A DNA stretch of 13,097 nucleotides from Pseudomonadota bacterium (GCA_021840785.1 JAKBXD010000040.1:1-13097), one strand, 5' to 3'; counted from the first letter of the stretch, positions 1-6,404 are shown. A program made the numbers and translations. Notes: a model not told the origin generated them from the sequence alone.

Positions 1-507
1 CTTTTCGCGGTATTCGGCCAGACGCAACAGAATGGTGTCGAGGATGCCGCCCTGCTCACCGGCGGCGATCAGGGACACAAAGAGGCGGTCAAAGTATTTG
101 GGAAAGTGGGCCATGGCTTGCGACAGGGAGTCGCCTTCCCGGAGATGTTGGAGAATGCCTTTGAGCAATTTTTTCATGCCCGGGCCGGAAGTGGCGGAGA
201 TGAGCAGTTCGAAGGACTGCACGATGGGCACGCCGGCATTGATCATGGTGGAGAGCTGACGGACCATCACCACTAACTGCGCTTCTTTAACGCCTTTTTC
301 CCCGAACAGGGGTTGCGGCGCTTTGCGCACAGCGGTGGGCACCAGTCCCGTGTGGCGCAGATTGGAGCGCACGACGTTGGCGGAGACGGCGTTCATTTCG
401 CCCTTTTTCTTTTCTCTCCCGTCGGGAGTGGTCGCCTCCCAGGTAAAGTCGTAGGTCTTTGCCGCGCGGATTGCGGATTTCTTGTCTTTACTCAGGATCG
501 ATGCCAT
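1..507 (-). CDS. pilC: Type IV pilus inner-membrane platform protein PilC (N-terminal 169 residues, cut by window edge)
   Basis: The minus frame is open from ATG at 507 to base 1 and continues outside the window. PilC/GspF-family proteins form the inner-membrane platform that couples the pilus assembly and retraction ATPases to pilin insertion. Residues 19-60 carry the family N-terminal region (YDFTWEA, KGEMNAVSANVV, LRHTGLVP). The first T2SSF domain starts near residue 78 with MVRQLSTMINAGVPIVQSFE (81-100) and includes AGEQGGILDTIL (149-160), the family's G-E-x-x-G-x-L signature. A G-rich stretch (GGGGGG) lies just upstream of the ATG. The gene is the last visible member of a minus-strand block that begins with pilA, which supports a pilus rather than a type II secretion role. 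Family PilC proteins are about 400 residues long, so more than half lies outside. Confidence 0.9.
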   Translation of the reverse strand, partial: MASILSKDKKSAIRAAKTYDFTWEATTPDGREKKKGEMNAVSANVVRSNLRHTGLVPTAVRKAPQPLFGEKGVKEAQLVVMVRQLSTMINAGVPIVQSFELLISATSGPGMKKLLKGILQHLREGDSLSQAMAHFPKYFDRLFVSLIAAGEQGGILDTILLRLAEYREK

Positions 508-587
508 TTTTTTTGCCCCCCGTCTCTTTGGATAATTAGTATAAACCCCGAAAATTGCAAGGCGGCGAAGGTCTACGAGGGAAATCC

Positions 588-803
588 TCAAACGAGCTGC
601 GGCGTGGTGGCATTGGGGGCAGAGGGATGACGCTGCGGCGGCTTCCGTCCGGTTTCATACAGCGCCTGCAACTCGCTGCGCACCACGTTGAGCTCCATGT
701 CAATGGAAGCGATGGGTGCGCCCCGCCTGTCGCGTTGTTGAAGCAGGGCATGGCGATGGTTCTGGAGTTGACTAATGCGGGTTTGGCGGTCGCTTTCGTT
801 CAT
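588..803 (-). CDS. Small hypothetical protein (71 aa) within pilus gene block
   Basis: I do not recognise this protein. It starts at ATG 803 with a good ribosome-binding site (AGGAG) just upstream. It sits 20 bases after the membrane-protein gene and about 80 bases before pilC, on the same strand, as expected for an operon member. The first 50 residues are charged and rich in Gln, Arg and Leu (RISQLQNHRHALLQQRD, then SIDMELNVVRSELQALYE) and should form an amphipathic, probably coiled-coil helix pair. The last 20 residues are Pro-rich and probably disordered. There is no signal peptide or membrane segment, so it is likely cytoplasmic. An overlapping plus-strand frame (555-857) is also open, but the ribosome-binding site and operon context favour the minus frame. 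Confidence 0.6.
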   Translation of the reverse strand: MNESDRQTRISQLQNHRHALLQQRDRRGAPIASIDMELNVVRSELQALYETGRKPPQRHPSAPNATTPQLV

Positions 804-823
804 GTTGCTGCTCCTGTGGTTTC

Positions 824-1372
824 TTATCGGGCACGTCTGTCTCTATCCTTGGGATAAGCATCCTTTTCGAGATTCATCCTTCTACTGAAATACCCGCGTT
901 TGCGCATGAATATTCCGAACTTGTTCAGCATGGCCGCCGCCATCAGGGTTTCCAGGGGCACGAGAAAAAGCCCGTCACGGAATCCCGCACCCCCTACGCC
1001 GAAGAACCAGCCATTTTGCCAATCTGCCGCGGTGCCCGCGTCGTAAAGGTCCGGGATCAGGGTGCCGATAAAAGCCAGTGGATAGGCCAAGGGCCAGGGT
1101 AGGCGGTCCCCCAGGAGCAAGACCAGAACCGGCCAGATCACGACGCCCCCGGTAAACAAGTGTAAGCCGGTGATGCCCCAATACTGCGTAAACATGCCCG
1201 TGGTCACGGCAAAGAGCAGAAAACCGACAATGATTTGCTGGTCTTTGACTTGACGCCAATATTTCAGGAGAAGCCCTGTGCTGATGAGGGTAGGGAGGAT
1301 GACGCCTTCAATGGTCATAATATTAAACAGGTAGACTAATATAGGGAGAGCGAGAAATCGAAGCCAGTTCAA
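824..1372 (-). CDS. Hypothetical multi-pass inner-membrane protein between pilA and pilC
   Basis: The 182-residue product has several hydrophobic segments, roughly residues 5-35, 46-65, 69-88 and 94-110, plus a weaker one near 135-150. A strongly basic C-terminal tail (MRKRGYFSRR onward) fits a cytosolic end. No catalytic or binding motif is visible and I do not recognise the family. The likely start is TTG at 1372: no ATG precedes the first hydrophobic segment in this frame, and the next ATG (1318) would cut that segment. The start is therefore uncertain. The gene follows the pilA terminator hairpin and precedes the 71-residue gene by 20 bases. Its place between the major pilin and the platform gene suggests a pilus-accessory role, but this rests on position only. 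Confidence 0.65.
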   Translation of the reverse strand: MNWLRFLALPILVYLFNIMTIEGVILPTLISTGLLLKYWRQVKDQQIIVGFLLFAVTTGMFTQYWGITGLHLFTGGVVIWPVLVLLLGDRLPWPLAYPLAFIGTLIPDLYDAGTAADWQNGWFFGVGGAGFRDGLFLVPLETLMAAAMLNKFGIFMRKRGYFSRRMNLEKDAYPKDRDRRAR

Positions 1373-1435
1373 TTGCAGCCAACCTATATATATCTGGACG
1401 CATTAACAGAGGCATTGTGAGTCCTTAAAAGATAG

Positions 1436-1461
1436 GGACGCTGGGTTTGTAACCAGCGTCC
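1436..1461 (-). terminator. Rho-independent terminator or attenuator after pilA
   Basis: A perfect 9-bp stem (GGACGCTGG / CCAGCGTCC, 1436-1444 with 1453-1461) encloses an 8-base loop. Read on the minus strand it is followed by CTATCTTTTAAGG, a modest U-tract. It lies about 30 bases after the pilA stop and about 65 bases before the next minus-strand gene. That fits a hairpin that ends or attenuates the abundant pilin message and lets a minority of transcripts read on into the accessory genes. The imperfect U-tract favours partial termination. Confidence 0.65.
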
Positions 1462-1490
1462 ATAAAACCATACAGTGATTTCAGATTTGC

Positions 1491-2108
1491 TTATGGAGCA
1501 GCAACACCAGCGCCCGCCCACGTCTGACCGCTGACGCTTACGTTAACGACACACGAAGTCGGAAGATTTGTACTGGTATAAGGAGTTGTGGTTGCTACCC
1601 CAGCGGAACAAGCTCCGGGATAGGCCGCTTGGATCGCATTAGCGGCGTCGGCTTGAGCAGTATTAGCGGTTCCAGATGTAAAGGTTGTTGTGATAGTGAA
1701 AGGGGTGGTTATTGTGTTATTAATAGCACCAGCAGTCGTTCCTCCTATGGTAACCGTACCAGGATTAGTTGAGGTAAGACCATACGCAAAAAATTTACCC
1801 TGTCCTGCTAAAGGATCTACTGATGTGTTGTTAAGAACTGGGGCTAAAGCCGAAGGTGTGGTACTACCTTTAGCCGCAACCTGTGTGTTCTGTCCTGCCT
1901 GAGCCGCAGCAACTGCTGATGTTACGGCTGTCACTGCGGCGTGGAAATTTGCTGCCACGTCTGTGCCCTGTGCGGTCGAGATATACTTTTCATACTGCGG
2001 AATGGCGATAGCCGCCAAAATACCGATAATCGCAATAACGATCATCAGCTCGATAAGAGTAAAACCGGCTTCGGCGCTGGCCTGCGCCTTTTCTACAAAT
2101 TTGCTCAT
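1491..2108 (-). CDS. pilA: Type IV major pilin, prepilin precursor
   Basis: A class III prepilin of 205 residues. The leader is 15 residues and ends in Gly15. Cleavage is expected before Phe16, giving the classic mature start [20 protein letters not shown] with Glu at +5, the residue needed for assembly. This hydrophobic helix is the membrane anchor and filament core. The globular part is unusually rich in Thr, Ala, Ser and Gly and poor in charge. Cys167 and Cys186 near the C-terminus should form the pilin D-region disulfide. The start at ATG 2108 is chosen because GGGAGA lies just upstream and the leader has normal length; the frame stays open to 2183, but that would add 25 atypical residues. 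A hairpin terminator follows the gene, and an inverted repeat and a repeat cluster lie upstream. Confidence 0.93.
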   Translation of the reverse strand: MSKFVEKAQASAEAGFTLIELMIVIAIIGILAAIAIPQYEKYISTAQGTDVAANFHAAVTAVTSAVAAAQAGQNTQVAAKGSTTPSALAPVLNNTSVDPLAGQGKFFAYGLTSTNPGTVTIGGTTAGAINNTITTPFTITTTFTSGTANTAQADAANAIQAAYPGACSAGVATTTPYTSTNLPTSCVVNVSVSGQTWAGAGVAAP

Positions 2109-2186
2109 GAGTAAATCTCCCTGGTGGAGTGAATAGCTACCCAGGCAACGTGCATGGGCTGCCATTCTTGATGCATAATTCATGCC

Positions 2187-2222
2187 GGTATGAACAGATT
2201 TGATGTGTTACAGTTCATAACC
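2187..2222. promoter_or_regulatory. Inverted repeat upstream of pilA
   Basis: GGTATGAAC (2187-2195) and GTTCATAACC (2213-2222) are reverse complements except for one extra base in the right arm, and are separated by 17 bases. The element lies 79-114 bases upstream of the pilA start codon. It could be an operator for a dimeric regulator or a stem in the 5' leader of the pilA message. No convincing sigma-70 or sigma-54 promoter could be placed around it by eye. Confidence 0.4.
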
Positions 2223-2325
2223 TCTTTGAACTAATCGATAATTATATTTCTCATGCACACCACAGGGCATTATTGGTGGAGGAATGTGGAGCTGAAAACA
2301 TACATCTCCCAAAGAAACTCGCGGA

Positions 2326-2466
2326 ATTTCCACGTTTGAACGTAGAAATCGCCTCCGTTGCTTGAAGTCTCTTCCACGCGATTGTGTGGAAGTGCGGTAA
2401 AGCATCAAGATTTTCATCTGTGTGCGTGGAAATGCTAGACTTATTTCCATAGAAGCCCGTGGAAAC
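2326..2466. promoter_or_regulatory. Cluster of GTGGAA/TTCCAC repeats, candidate operator array
   Basis: The hexamer GTGGAA or its complement occurs at 2328-2333, 2372-2377, 2386-2391, 2426-2431 and 2459-2464, with a related half-site at 2444-2449. Two pairs form perfect inverted repeats: CTTCCAC (2371-2377) with GTGGAAG (2386-2392), 8 bases apart, and TGGAAAT (2427-2433) with ATTTCCA (2443-2449), 9 bases apart. The cluster ends about 20 bases before the start of the divergent HTH-Sel1 gene. Its placement and symmetry suggest binding sites for a dimeric regulator, possibly that protein itself. This is inference. Confidence 0.5.
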
Positions 2467-2487
2467 TCAGAAAAAAAGGAGATGCTA

Positions 2488-2982
2488 ATGGATCCGTCTA
2501 AGAACTCATCCACATACATCAGCACCCAAACCGCGGCTCTATTGGCGGGTAAATCCGTGCGAACGATCAATAACTGGCTGGAGTCCGGGTCGATAAGCGG
2601 CAAGCGGGTCCATGCCGAGCGTGGCCCCGGTGGGCTGATGTGGGAAATAGACCTGGCCAGCATGACCGCTTACATACCCATGGATATGGCGGACGCCTGC
2701 GTTCAGGAGATCGCGCGGGCGGAGGCGGGGGATGCCGACGGTATGAACAATGTCGGCACCTATTTTTATGCGGCTAATGCCTGCAAAATCGCCGCTGTTT
2801 GGTTTGAGGCCGCGGCGAAAAAGGGGCATGCGGACGCCATGGAGTGGCTCTCAATCTGCCACCTCAACGGGATTGGCGTCGAGAAAAACCATGCGCTCGG
2901 TATCCAGTGGCTCGGGAAGGCGGCGGCCCTTGGCCATAGCGTCGCCAAGGCGAAACTGCGGGCCTTGGGGTTTGAGTTATGA
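2488..2982 (+). CDS. Helix-turn-helix protein with C-terminal Sel1-like repeats
   Basis: The product has 164 residues. Residues 10-35 (YISTQTAALLAGKSVRTINN, then WLESG) look like a MerR/excisionase-type helix-turn-helix, followed by a basic stretch (GKRVHAERG) that could be a wing. Residues 80-160 contain about two Sel1-like repeats, seen in GDADGMNNVGTYFYAA, AAVWFEAAAKKGHADAMEWL and NGIGVEKNHALGIQWLGKAA. Sel1 repeats are alpha-helical solenoids that usually mediate protein contacts. A DNA-binding regulator with a protein-interaction tail is the simplest reading. The start at ATG 2488 is chosen because AAGGAG lies 6 bases upstream; ATG 2482 is too close to it, and the GTG at 2422 would place the repeat cluster inside the gene. 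It is transcribed away from pilA. Its stop overlaps that of the convergent ferredoxin gene. Confidence 0.8.
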   Translation: MDPSKNSSTYISTQTAALLAGKSVRTINNWLESGSISGKRVHAERGPGGLMWEIDLASMTAYIPMDMADACVQEIARAEAGDADGMNNVGTYFYAANACKIAAVWFEAAAKKGHADAMEWLSICHLNGIGVEKNHALGIQWLGKAAALGHSVAKAKLRALGFEL

Positions 2983-3327
2983 GGTTTCGACGTAGAGTGC
3001 GCCGTCTTCCACGCTCACCGGGAAGGTTTTGAGCGCCTTTCTGGGACATATAAAATTAAGCAACTGAATACCTGGGGGGAAGCTGGCCCAGTCCACGACC
3101 TCGCCGGTGCGGATATCAAAACGCGCGTGGTGCCGATGGCATTGGATGAGTTGATCATCAATGATTTTGCCGTCCGTTAATGACGCCTTCAGGTGAGTGC
3201 ATCTGGCCTGTGTGGCATAATAACCGTCGTTCAGTGCATAGACGGCAAGATCCATACCCGCAACCTTGCAGGCCTTGACCTGGCCTCTGGGAAAATCGTC
3301 TTGCGCCCCAATTTTGCTTTTAGCCAT
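2977..3327 (-). CDS. Small Rieske-type [2Fe-2S] ferredoxin
   Basis: The 116-residue protein has a complete Rieske cluster site: C43-x-H45 (CTH), then 17 residues, then C63-x2-H66 (CHRH). It resembles the soluble ferredoxin components of ring-hydroxylating dioxygenases and the NirD-like subunit. It has no signal peptide or transmembrane anchor, so it is not a bc1-complex Rieske subunit. It should carry single electrons in the cytosol; the partner is unknown. The start at ATG 3327 is preferred because AGGAG lies about 10 bases upstream; the ATG at 3336 is too close to it. The gene follows the kinase gene by 37 bases on the same strand, so the two are probably co-transcribed, although no functional link is obvious. 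Confidence 0.87.
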   Translation of the reverse strand: MAKSKIGAQDDFPRGQVKACKVAGMDLAVYALNDGYYATQARCTHLKASLTDGKIIDDQLIQCHRHHARFDIRTGEVVDWASFPPGIQLLNFICPRKALKTFPVSVEDGALYVETS

Positions 3328-3364
3328 GACGAACATGCTCCTGTGTTTGAAAACCGTTGTAAAT

Positions 3365-3889
3365 TTAATGGCTTGTGTGTTTCGATTCAACAGCCCGCCA
3401 GTAATGCTCCTCCGGCTGTAATCGCTGAAGCTGCTCACGCAGCACCGCACCACCGACCGAATTGACCCGCCCCTGGTCTCGACGAATGAGATCTATCAGC
3501 GGTATGGATGAAAAATATTGGATGATCATTTCCGGATCGCTGCCTGTCGTCCGCAGAGACCGTATCCATTCCGCATAGGGAGCCAGTCGCTCCGGATCAA
3601 GATGCGTGTCTGCGATAATCAATGCGTCCGCTTCCGTTATCGCCTGGCGAATGGCTTCTTCCCAGAGCGATTGCACACGATCTTCCTGCGCTTTGTCCCA
3701 GGTCTTCCAGGAAAACGGCTGTCCAGATGCCTCATAATACAAGGCTGCCCGGATGGCGTCCCGTTCGATGACGTGAATATTTAGGCTGGAGTATTGGCTT
3801 TGCATGGCGCGCGCCCAGGTGCTTTTGCCACTGGCGGAGGTGCCGACGGTGAAGATGATCAATGGTGAAGGTTTTTCTTCCAATAGCAT
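3365..3889 (-). CDS. T4-Pnk-like 5'-polynucleotide kinase domain protein (stand-alone P-loop kinase)
   Basis: A 174-residue P-loop phosphotransferase resembling the 5'-kinase half of phage T4 polynucleotide kinase. The Walker A motif is GTSASGKSTWA (16-26; K22, S23). It is followed by ERDAIR, where D44 and R47 match the T4 catalytic-site residues D35 and R38. ADTHLDPER (93-101) matches the T4 segment with D85, and the basic lid LIRRDQGRVNS (134-144) precedes GGAVL. These residues support ATP-dependent phosphoryl transfer to a nucleic-acid or small-molecule 5'-OH. The 3'-phosphatase half of T4 Pnk is absent and no RNA ligase is visible nearby, so it may instead be a general AAA_33-family kinase. 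The start at ATG 3889 has AGG 6-8 bases upstream. It is followed by the Rieske ferredoxin gene. Confidence 0.78.
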   Translation of the reverse strand: MLLEEKPSPLIIFTVGTSASGKSTWARAMQSQYSSLNIHVIERDAIRAALYYEASGQPFSWKTWDKAQEDRVQSLWEEAIRQAITEADALIIADTHLDPERLAPYAEWIRSLRTTGSDPEMIIQYFSSIPLIDLIRRDQGRVNSVGGAVLREQLQRLQPEEHYWRAVESKHTSH

Positions 3890-4276
3890 TGTTTACCTGA
3901 CGTGCATCGTTTGTGAATATGGCGGCACGGTCCGCCTGATCGCAACTTAAAAATATGGTACTGCTTTTGCGGGCAGCCATAAGGCAAGGATGGTGCCGCT
4001 TGCCCCATGTCGGCGGCGGATATGAATTGACAGAATCCAGCGTTTGAAAGTCGTGATACACCGGGCCGAGAAAATCGGCTAGTTAAGGTGCCGGTGCGCA
4101 TGATAACCGATGAGCGGCAAGGACGCCATGCCTATGAGCGATCTCAAAGCAGTGGGTTATCAGAACCATAGGCTGACAATTGGATTATTTTAGATTTATT
4201 TTGTTGCTTTTGCTGAAGTGGCTTAGCCCATTGAATTGATCTACTATTTCACTGTAACCGCATGCCAGCAGGAGGT
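3890..4276. other. Non-coding or degraded stretch of about 390 bases
   Basis: No convincing gene is seen here. Short minus-strand open frames (3859-4101 and 3732-4061) overlap the kinase gene out of frame, have no good ribosome-binding site and give low-complexity, unrecognisable products. A small inverted repeat is present (GGCAAG 3983-3988 with CTTGCC 3999-4004). The right part becomes AT-rich (around 4180-4260), as expected for a promoter serving the micro-ORFs that follow, but no clear -35/-10 pair could be assigned. The promoter of the minus-strand kinase gene must also lie at the left end. Confidence 0.4.
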
Positions 4277-4282
4277 ATGACT

Positions 4283-4351
4283 ATGGTAACGGCACGACAG
4301 ATTGAGCAATGGATACCCAAGCTGCATGAGCAGGAGGTAAAATACTTATGA
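4283..4351 (+). CDS. Micro-ORF (22 aa), translationally coupled to the next frame
   Basis: ATG 4283 is preceded by a near-perfect ribosome-binding site (AGCAGGAGGTA, 4267-4277) with normal spacing. The frame encodes MVTARQIEQWIPKLHEQEVK plus YL, an amphipathic helix, and stops with TGA at 4349-4351. That stop overlaps the ATG of the next frame (ATGA), the classic arrangement for translational coupling. The product matches nothing I recognise. It may be a leader peptide or the remains of a longer gene. Confidence 0.35.
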   Translation: MVTARQIEQWIPKLHEQEVKYL

Positions 4352-4467
4352 ATCATGCCGCTATGGCTACGCCAATTGTTCAGACAGGGCTTGTTGCGAT
4401 AAGTGTGCGGACGGCTTTGGAATTAAACCGTTTGAATCTGGCATGCTTAATTGATGTACGATCCTAA
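4348..4467 (+). pseudogene. Truncated rhodanese-like domain (N-terminal 39 residues only)
   Basis: The frame has its own strong ribosome-binding site, an exact second copy of AGCAGGAGGTA (4329-4339). It encodes 39 residues ending in ISVRTALELNRLNLACLIDV followed by RS and TAA. The pattern of a helix followed by a LIDVRS strand matches the first part of a single-domain rhodanese (sulfurtransferase), where the strand normally continues into E-Y-x-x-G-H-I and later the active-site Cys. All of that is missing, so the product cannot be an active sulfurtransferase. Neither of the other two frames downstream restores the domain. A deletion remnant is the best guess; a genuine micro-protein is the alternative. 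Confidence 0.4.
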
Positions 4468-4508
4468 AATATGGATATAACGCGCCGTGCCAGAGATTCG
4501 TTTTTTCT

Positions 4509-4526
4509 GGAGATGGCCACATCTCC
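4509..4526 (+). terminator. Short hairpin with T-rich tail upstream of the PilZ gene
   Basis: GGAGATG (4509-4515) and CATCTCC (4520-4526) form a perfect 7-bp stem with a 4-base loop. An interrupted T-rich run (GATTTTATTGTTATTTT) follows a few bases later. It could terminate transcription from the micro-ORFs or act in the leader of the PilZ gene, whose ATG lies 22 bases downstream. The U-tract is not contiguous, so termination would be weak. Confidence 0.4.
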
Positions 4527-4547
4527 TGCTGATTTTATTGTTATTTT

Positions 4548-5306
4548 ATGGGGATGACTTCAGACGATACCGAATTGGGAATGATGCTGCCGATGAGGGG
4601 TACGCTGAGCCTTGTCGAGTACTATGAAATAATAATTGGCGAATTCGGAAATGGTATACTCGATAAGATTCCAGATATACTGTGTACTGATAAGCGGTGT
4701 GATGCTGTGATTTTCTCTGCTGACGAGATGGATGGCGGCACCCATTTCTATCTTGACGGTTGTGAAACGGACAGCCTGATTTTTCGTTCCAATGCTCTTG
4801 GTATCGAAGAAGACTATAAAAAATCATTGATATTTATAGATCAGGGTGATGCCATCTGCATGTTTTTCTCGGATTTTAAGTATCTGTTCAAGGGACGATA
4901 TTATTTTGATATGCCCCACCTAATCTACAGTAGAGTTTCCCGTGGCGCGAAGCGGGTGCGTCTAGAAGGGGTTATTACCCTGCGCAAAGCTGGTGGTGTA
5001 GAGATTGTTGGGCAGCTCTATGACTTCAGTCCTACCGGCATCAGTTTTTTTGCACCTCAGAATGTCTTGCGGGTAGGAGAGAATATACTCGCTGAGTTCA
5101 CGGTTGATGGTTGTGGAGGTTGCGAGGCTATAGTCAATGTTGTGCGCATTAGTACCAGCGGAATACCGCATGGAAGGTGTCTGGTTGGTGTTAAAATGTC
5201 ATTGACGAGAGACCAGAAAATTCGCGCCGAACAGATTTATTTATGTAAGAAGGCCGATGAAATAAGGCGACTTCCAGATTATGCTACAAACACCAAAATA
5301 CGCTGA
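4548..5306 (+). CDS. PilZ-domain cyclic-di-GMP receptor, YcgR-like
   Basis: The product has 252 residues. The C-terminal half is a PilZ domain with both c-di-GMP-binding motifs intact: R132-x3-R136 (RGAKR) and D159-x-S161-x2-G164 (DFSPTG). The first 125 residues look like the YcgR-type N-terminal beta domain that precedes PilZ in flagellar-brake proteins, with the link segment FDMPHLIYSRVSRGAKR. No flagellar genes are visible, so the output may be pili, polysaccharide or another surface process. It lies just upstream of rpfF on the same strand, within a cluster whose last enzyme (RpfG) degrades c-di-GMP, so it is a plausible reader of that signal. The start is uncertain: ATG 4548 lacks an obvious ribosome-binding site, and ATG 4554 or 4581 are alternatives. 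Confidence 0.85.
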   Translation: MGMTSDDTELGMMLPMRGTLSLVEYYEIIIGEFGNGILDKIPDILCTDKRCDAVIFSADEMDGGTHFYLDGCETDSLIFRSNALGIEEDYKKSLIFIDQGDAICMFFSDFKYLFKGRYYFDMPHLIYSRVSRGAKRVRLEGVITLRKAGGVEIVGQLYDFSPTGISFFAPQNVLRVGENILAEFTVDGCGGCEAIVNVVRISTSGIPHGRCLVGVKMSLTRDQKIRAEQIYLCKKADEIRRLPDYATNTKIR

Positions 5307-5365
5307 CAAAGCGCCATGGTCATGGACACGCTGGGCGCTCGTGTTCAGGTGTCCTGGGATTGCGA

Positions 5366-5394
5366 GTCGACGCCGAGTTTCAGGAGGTCGACGC
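5366..5394. repeat. Two GTCGACGC sites in the rpfF upstream region
   Basis: GTCGACGC occurs at 5366-5373 and again at 5387-5394, exactly 21 bases apart, about two helical turns. Each copy contains the 6-base palindrome GTCGAC. They lie 100-130 bases before the rpfF start. The spacing would put two bound proteins on one face of the DNA. It may also be chance. Confidence 0.3.
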
Positions 5395-5432
5395 TCTTGA
5401 TTGCTGGCTCCATTTTAGCGAAATTGGATGGG

Positions 5433-5450
5433 GGAGGTCATCGCACCTCC
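5433..5450 (+). promoter_or_regulatory. Hairpin in the PilZ-rpfF intergenic region
   Basis: GGAGGT (5433-5438) pairs with ACCTCC (5445-5450) across a 6-base loop, and two flanking G-U pairs could extend the stem. It sits between the PilZ stop (5306) and the rpfF start (5494). There is no U-tract, so it is not a standard terminator. It could be a leader structure in the rpfF message, but nothing shows it is functional. Confidence 0.25.
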
Positions 5451-5493
5451 TTGCTTCATCTCAACGCCACCCAAAGTTTCCCAGGAGAACCTC

Positions 5494-6369
5494 ATGAACA
5501 GCATGCTTCAACCCTCTGCGCCGTTGCCCGGATCATATCGGTCCTCTTACAGCCAACTGGGCACCTTCTATGATGAGAAATATCAATTGATGTGGTGCTT
5601 CATGCATGCTTCGCCGCGCCCCTGCTTTAGTCCGGCGCTGCTGGACGAGATCCGCCATTTTTACGAAACAGTAGTTTCCCAAAACACGTTATCGGAGGAC
5701 CGTAAAATAAGTTACATTGCATGGGCCTCCGATGTCCCCGGCGTTTTTAATTTGGGGGGAGACTTGAATTTATTCAGAACGCTCATTCAATCAAAAGACC
5801 GAAATGGGCTCCTGCGCTATACCACCTCCTGCATAAAGGTTTTGCATGCCAACATTTCCCATCTCGATCAGGATATAACCACCATCTCCCTGGTCCAGGG
5901 GGACGCGTTGGGAGGCGGGTTCGAGGGTGCCCTATCTAGCAATGTACTGATAGCGGAACGCAGCGCCAAAATGGGCCTGCCTGAGATTCTCTTCAATCTA
6001 TTCCCCGGCATGGGGGCATATAGTCTTCTGTCCCGCAAGGTCGGCATTGCCCATGCCGAGCGCATGATTCTGAGCGGAAAAATTTATACCGCCGATGAGC
6101 TGTATGATATGGGGGTGGTCGATATCCTCGCTGAGGATAAGCACGGGGAACGCGCCGTGTATGACTATATTCAGAAAGAAGACCGGGCTAAAAACGGGTA
6201 TCGGGCCTTGCGCAAAGTAAAGGACCTGTGCAGTCCGATCACTTACGAGGAGTTGATAAAAGTCGGGGAAATTTGGGTCGATGCCGCATTGCGCCTTGAA
6301 GCGAGAGATCTGCGGATGATGGAGAGGCTTGTTGCCAGGCAGTCGGCAAGGCATCAAGGCGCGGCATAG
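5494..6369 (+). CDS. rpfF: DSF synthase RpfF (enoyl-CoA hydratase/isomerase family)
   Basis: A 291-residue crotonase-fold enzyme that in Xanthomonas makes the diffusible signal factor, a cis-2-unsaturated fatty acid, from acyl-ACP by dehydration and thioester cleavage. The two catalytic glutamates are in place: E144 in GGGFEGALS and E164 in MGLPEILFNLFPGMGAYS. These segments are characteristic of RpfF rather than general enoyl-CoA hydratases, and the 20-residue spacing equals that of E141/E161 in Xanthomonas RpfF (289 residues). ATG 5494 is chosen because AGGAG lies 6 bases upstream; the frame is open from 5428. It converges on rpfC with 35 bases between stops, as in the Xanthomonas rpf cluster. 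rpfB is not in the window. Confidence 0.93.
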   Translation: MNSMLQPSAPLPGSYRSSYSQLGTFYDEKYQLMWCFMHASPRPCFSPALLDEIRHFYETVVSQNTLSEDRKISYIAWASDVPGVFNLGGDLNLFRTLIQSKDRNGLLRYTTSCIKVLHANISHLDQDITTISLVQGDALGGGFEGALSSNVLIAERSAKMGLPEILFNLFPGMGAYSLLSRKVGIAHAERMILSGKIYTADELYDMGVVDILAEDKHGERAVYDYIQKEDRAKNGYRALRKVKDLCSPITYEELIKVGEIWVDAALRLEARDLRMMERLVARQSARHQGAA

Positions 6370-6404
6370 CGGGGCTTGGAATCCCTTAGATGCACCAGGT
6401 TTCG

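Noticed and set aside
313..630. Plus-strand open frame of 105 codons
   Set aside because: It is antisense to pilC, whose protein matches the family over its whole visible length.
555..857. Plus-strand open frame of 100 codons
   Set aside because: It is antisense to the 71-residue gene, which has the better ribosome-binding site and fits the operon direction.
2109..2260. Sigma-54 promoter upstream of pilA (TGGCAG followed by a TTGC)
   Set aside because: The GG and GC elements are about 15 bases apart, where sigma-54 needs 10, so the match is not credible.
2208..2663. Minus-strand open frame of 151 codons
   Set aside because: It runs through the repeat array and antisense to the HTH-Sel1 gene, has no family resemblance and no convincing ribosome-binding site.
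3859..4101. Minus-strand open frame of 80 codons upstream of the kinase
   Set aside because: It overlaps the kinase start out of frame, lacks a ribosome-binding site and its product shows no domain pattern.
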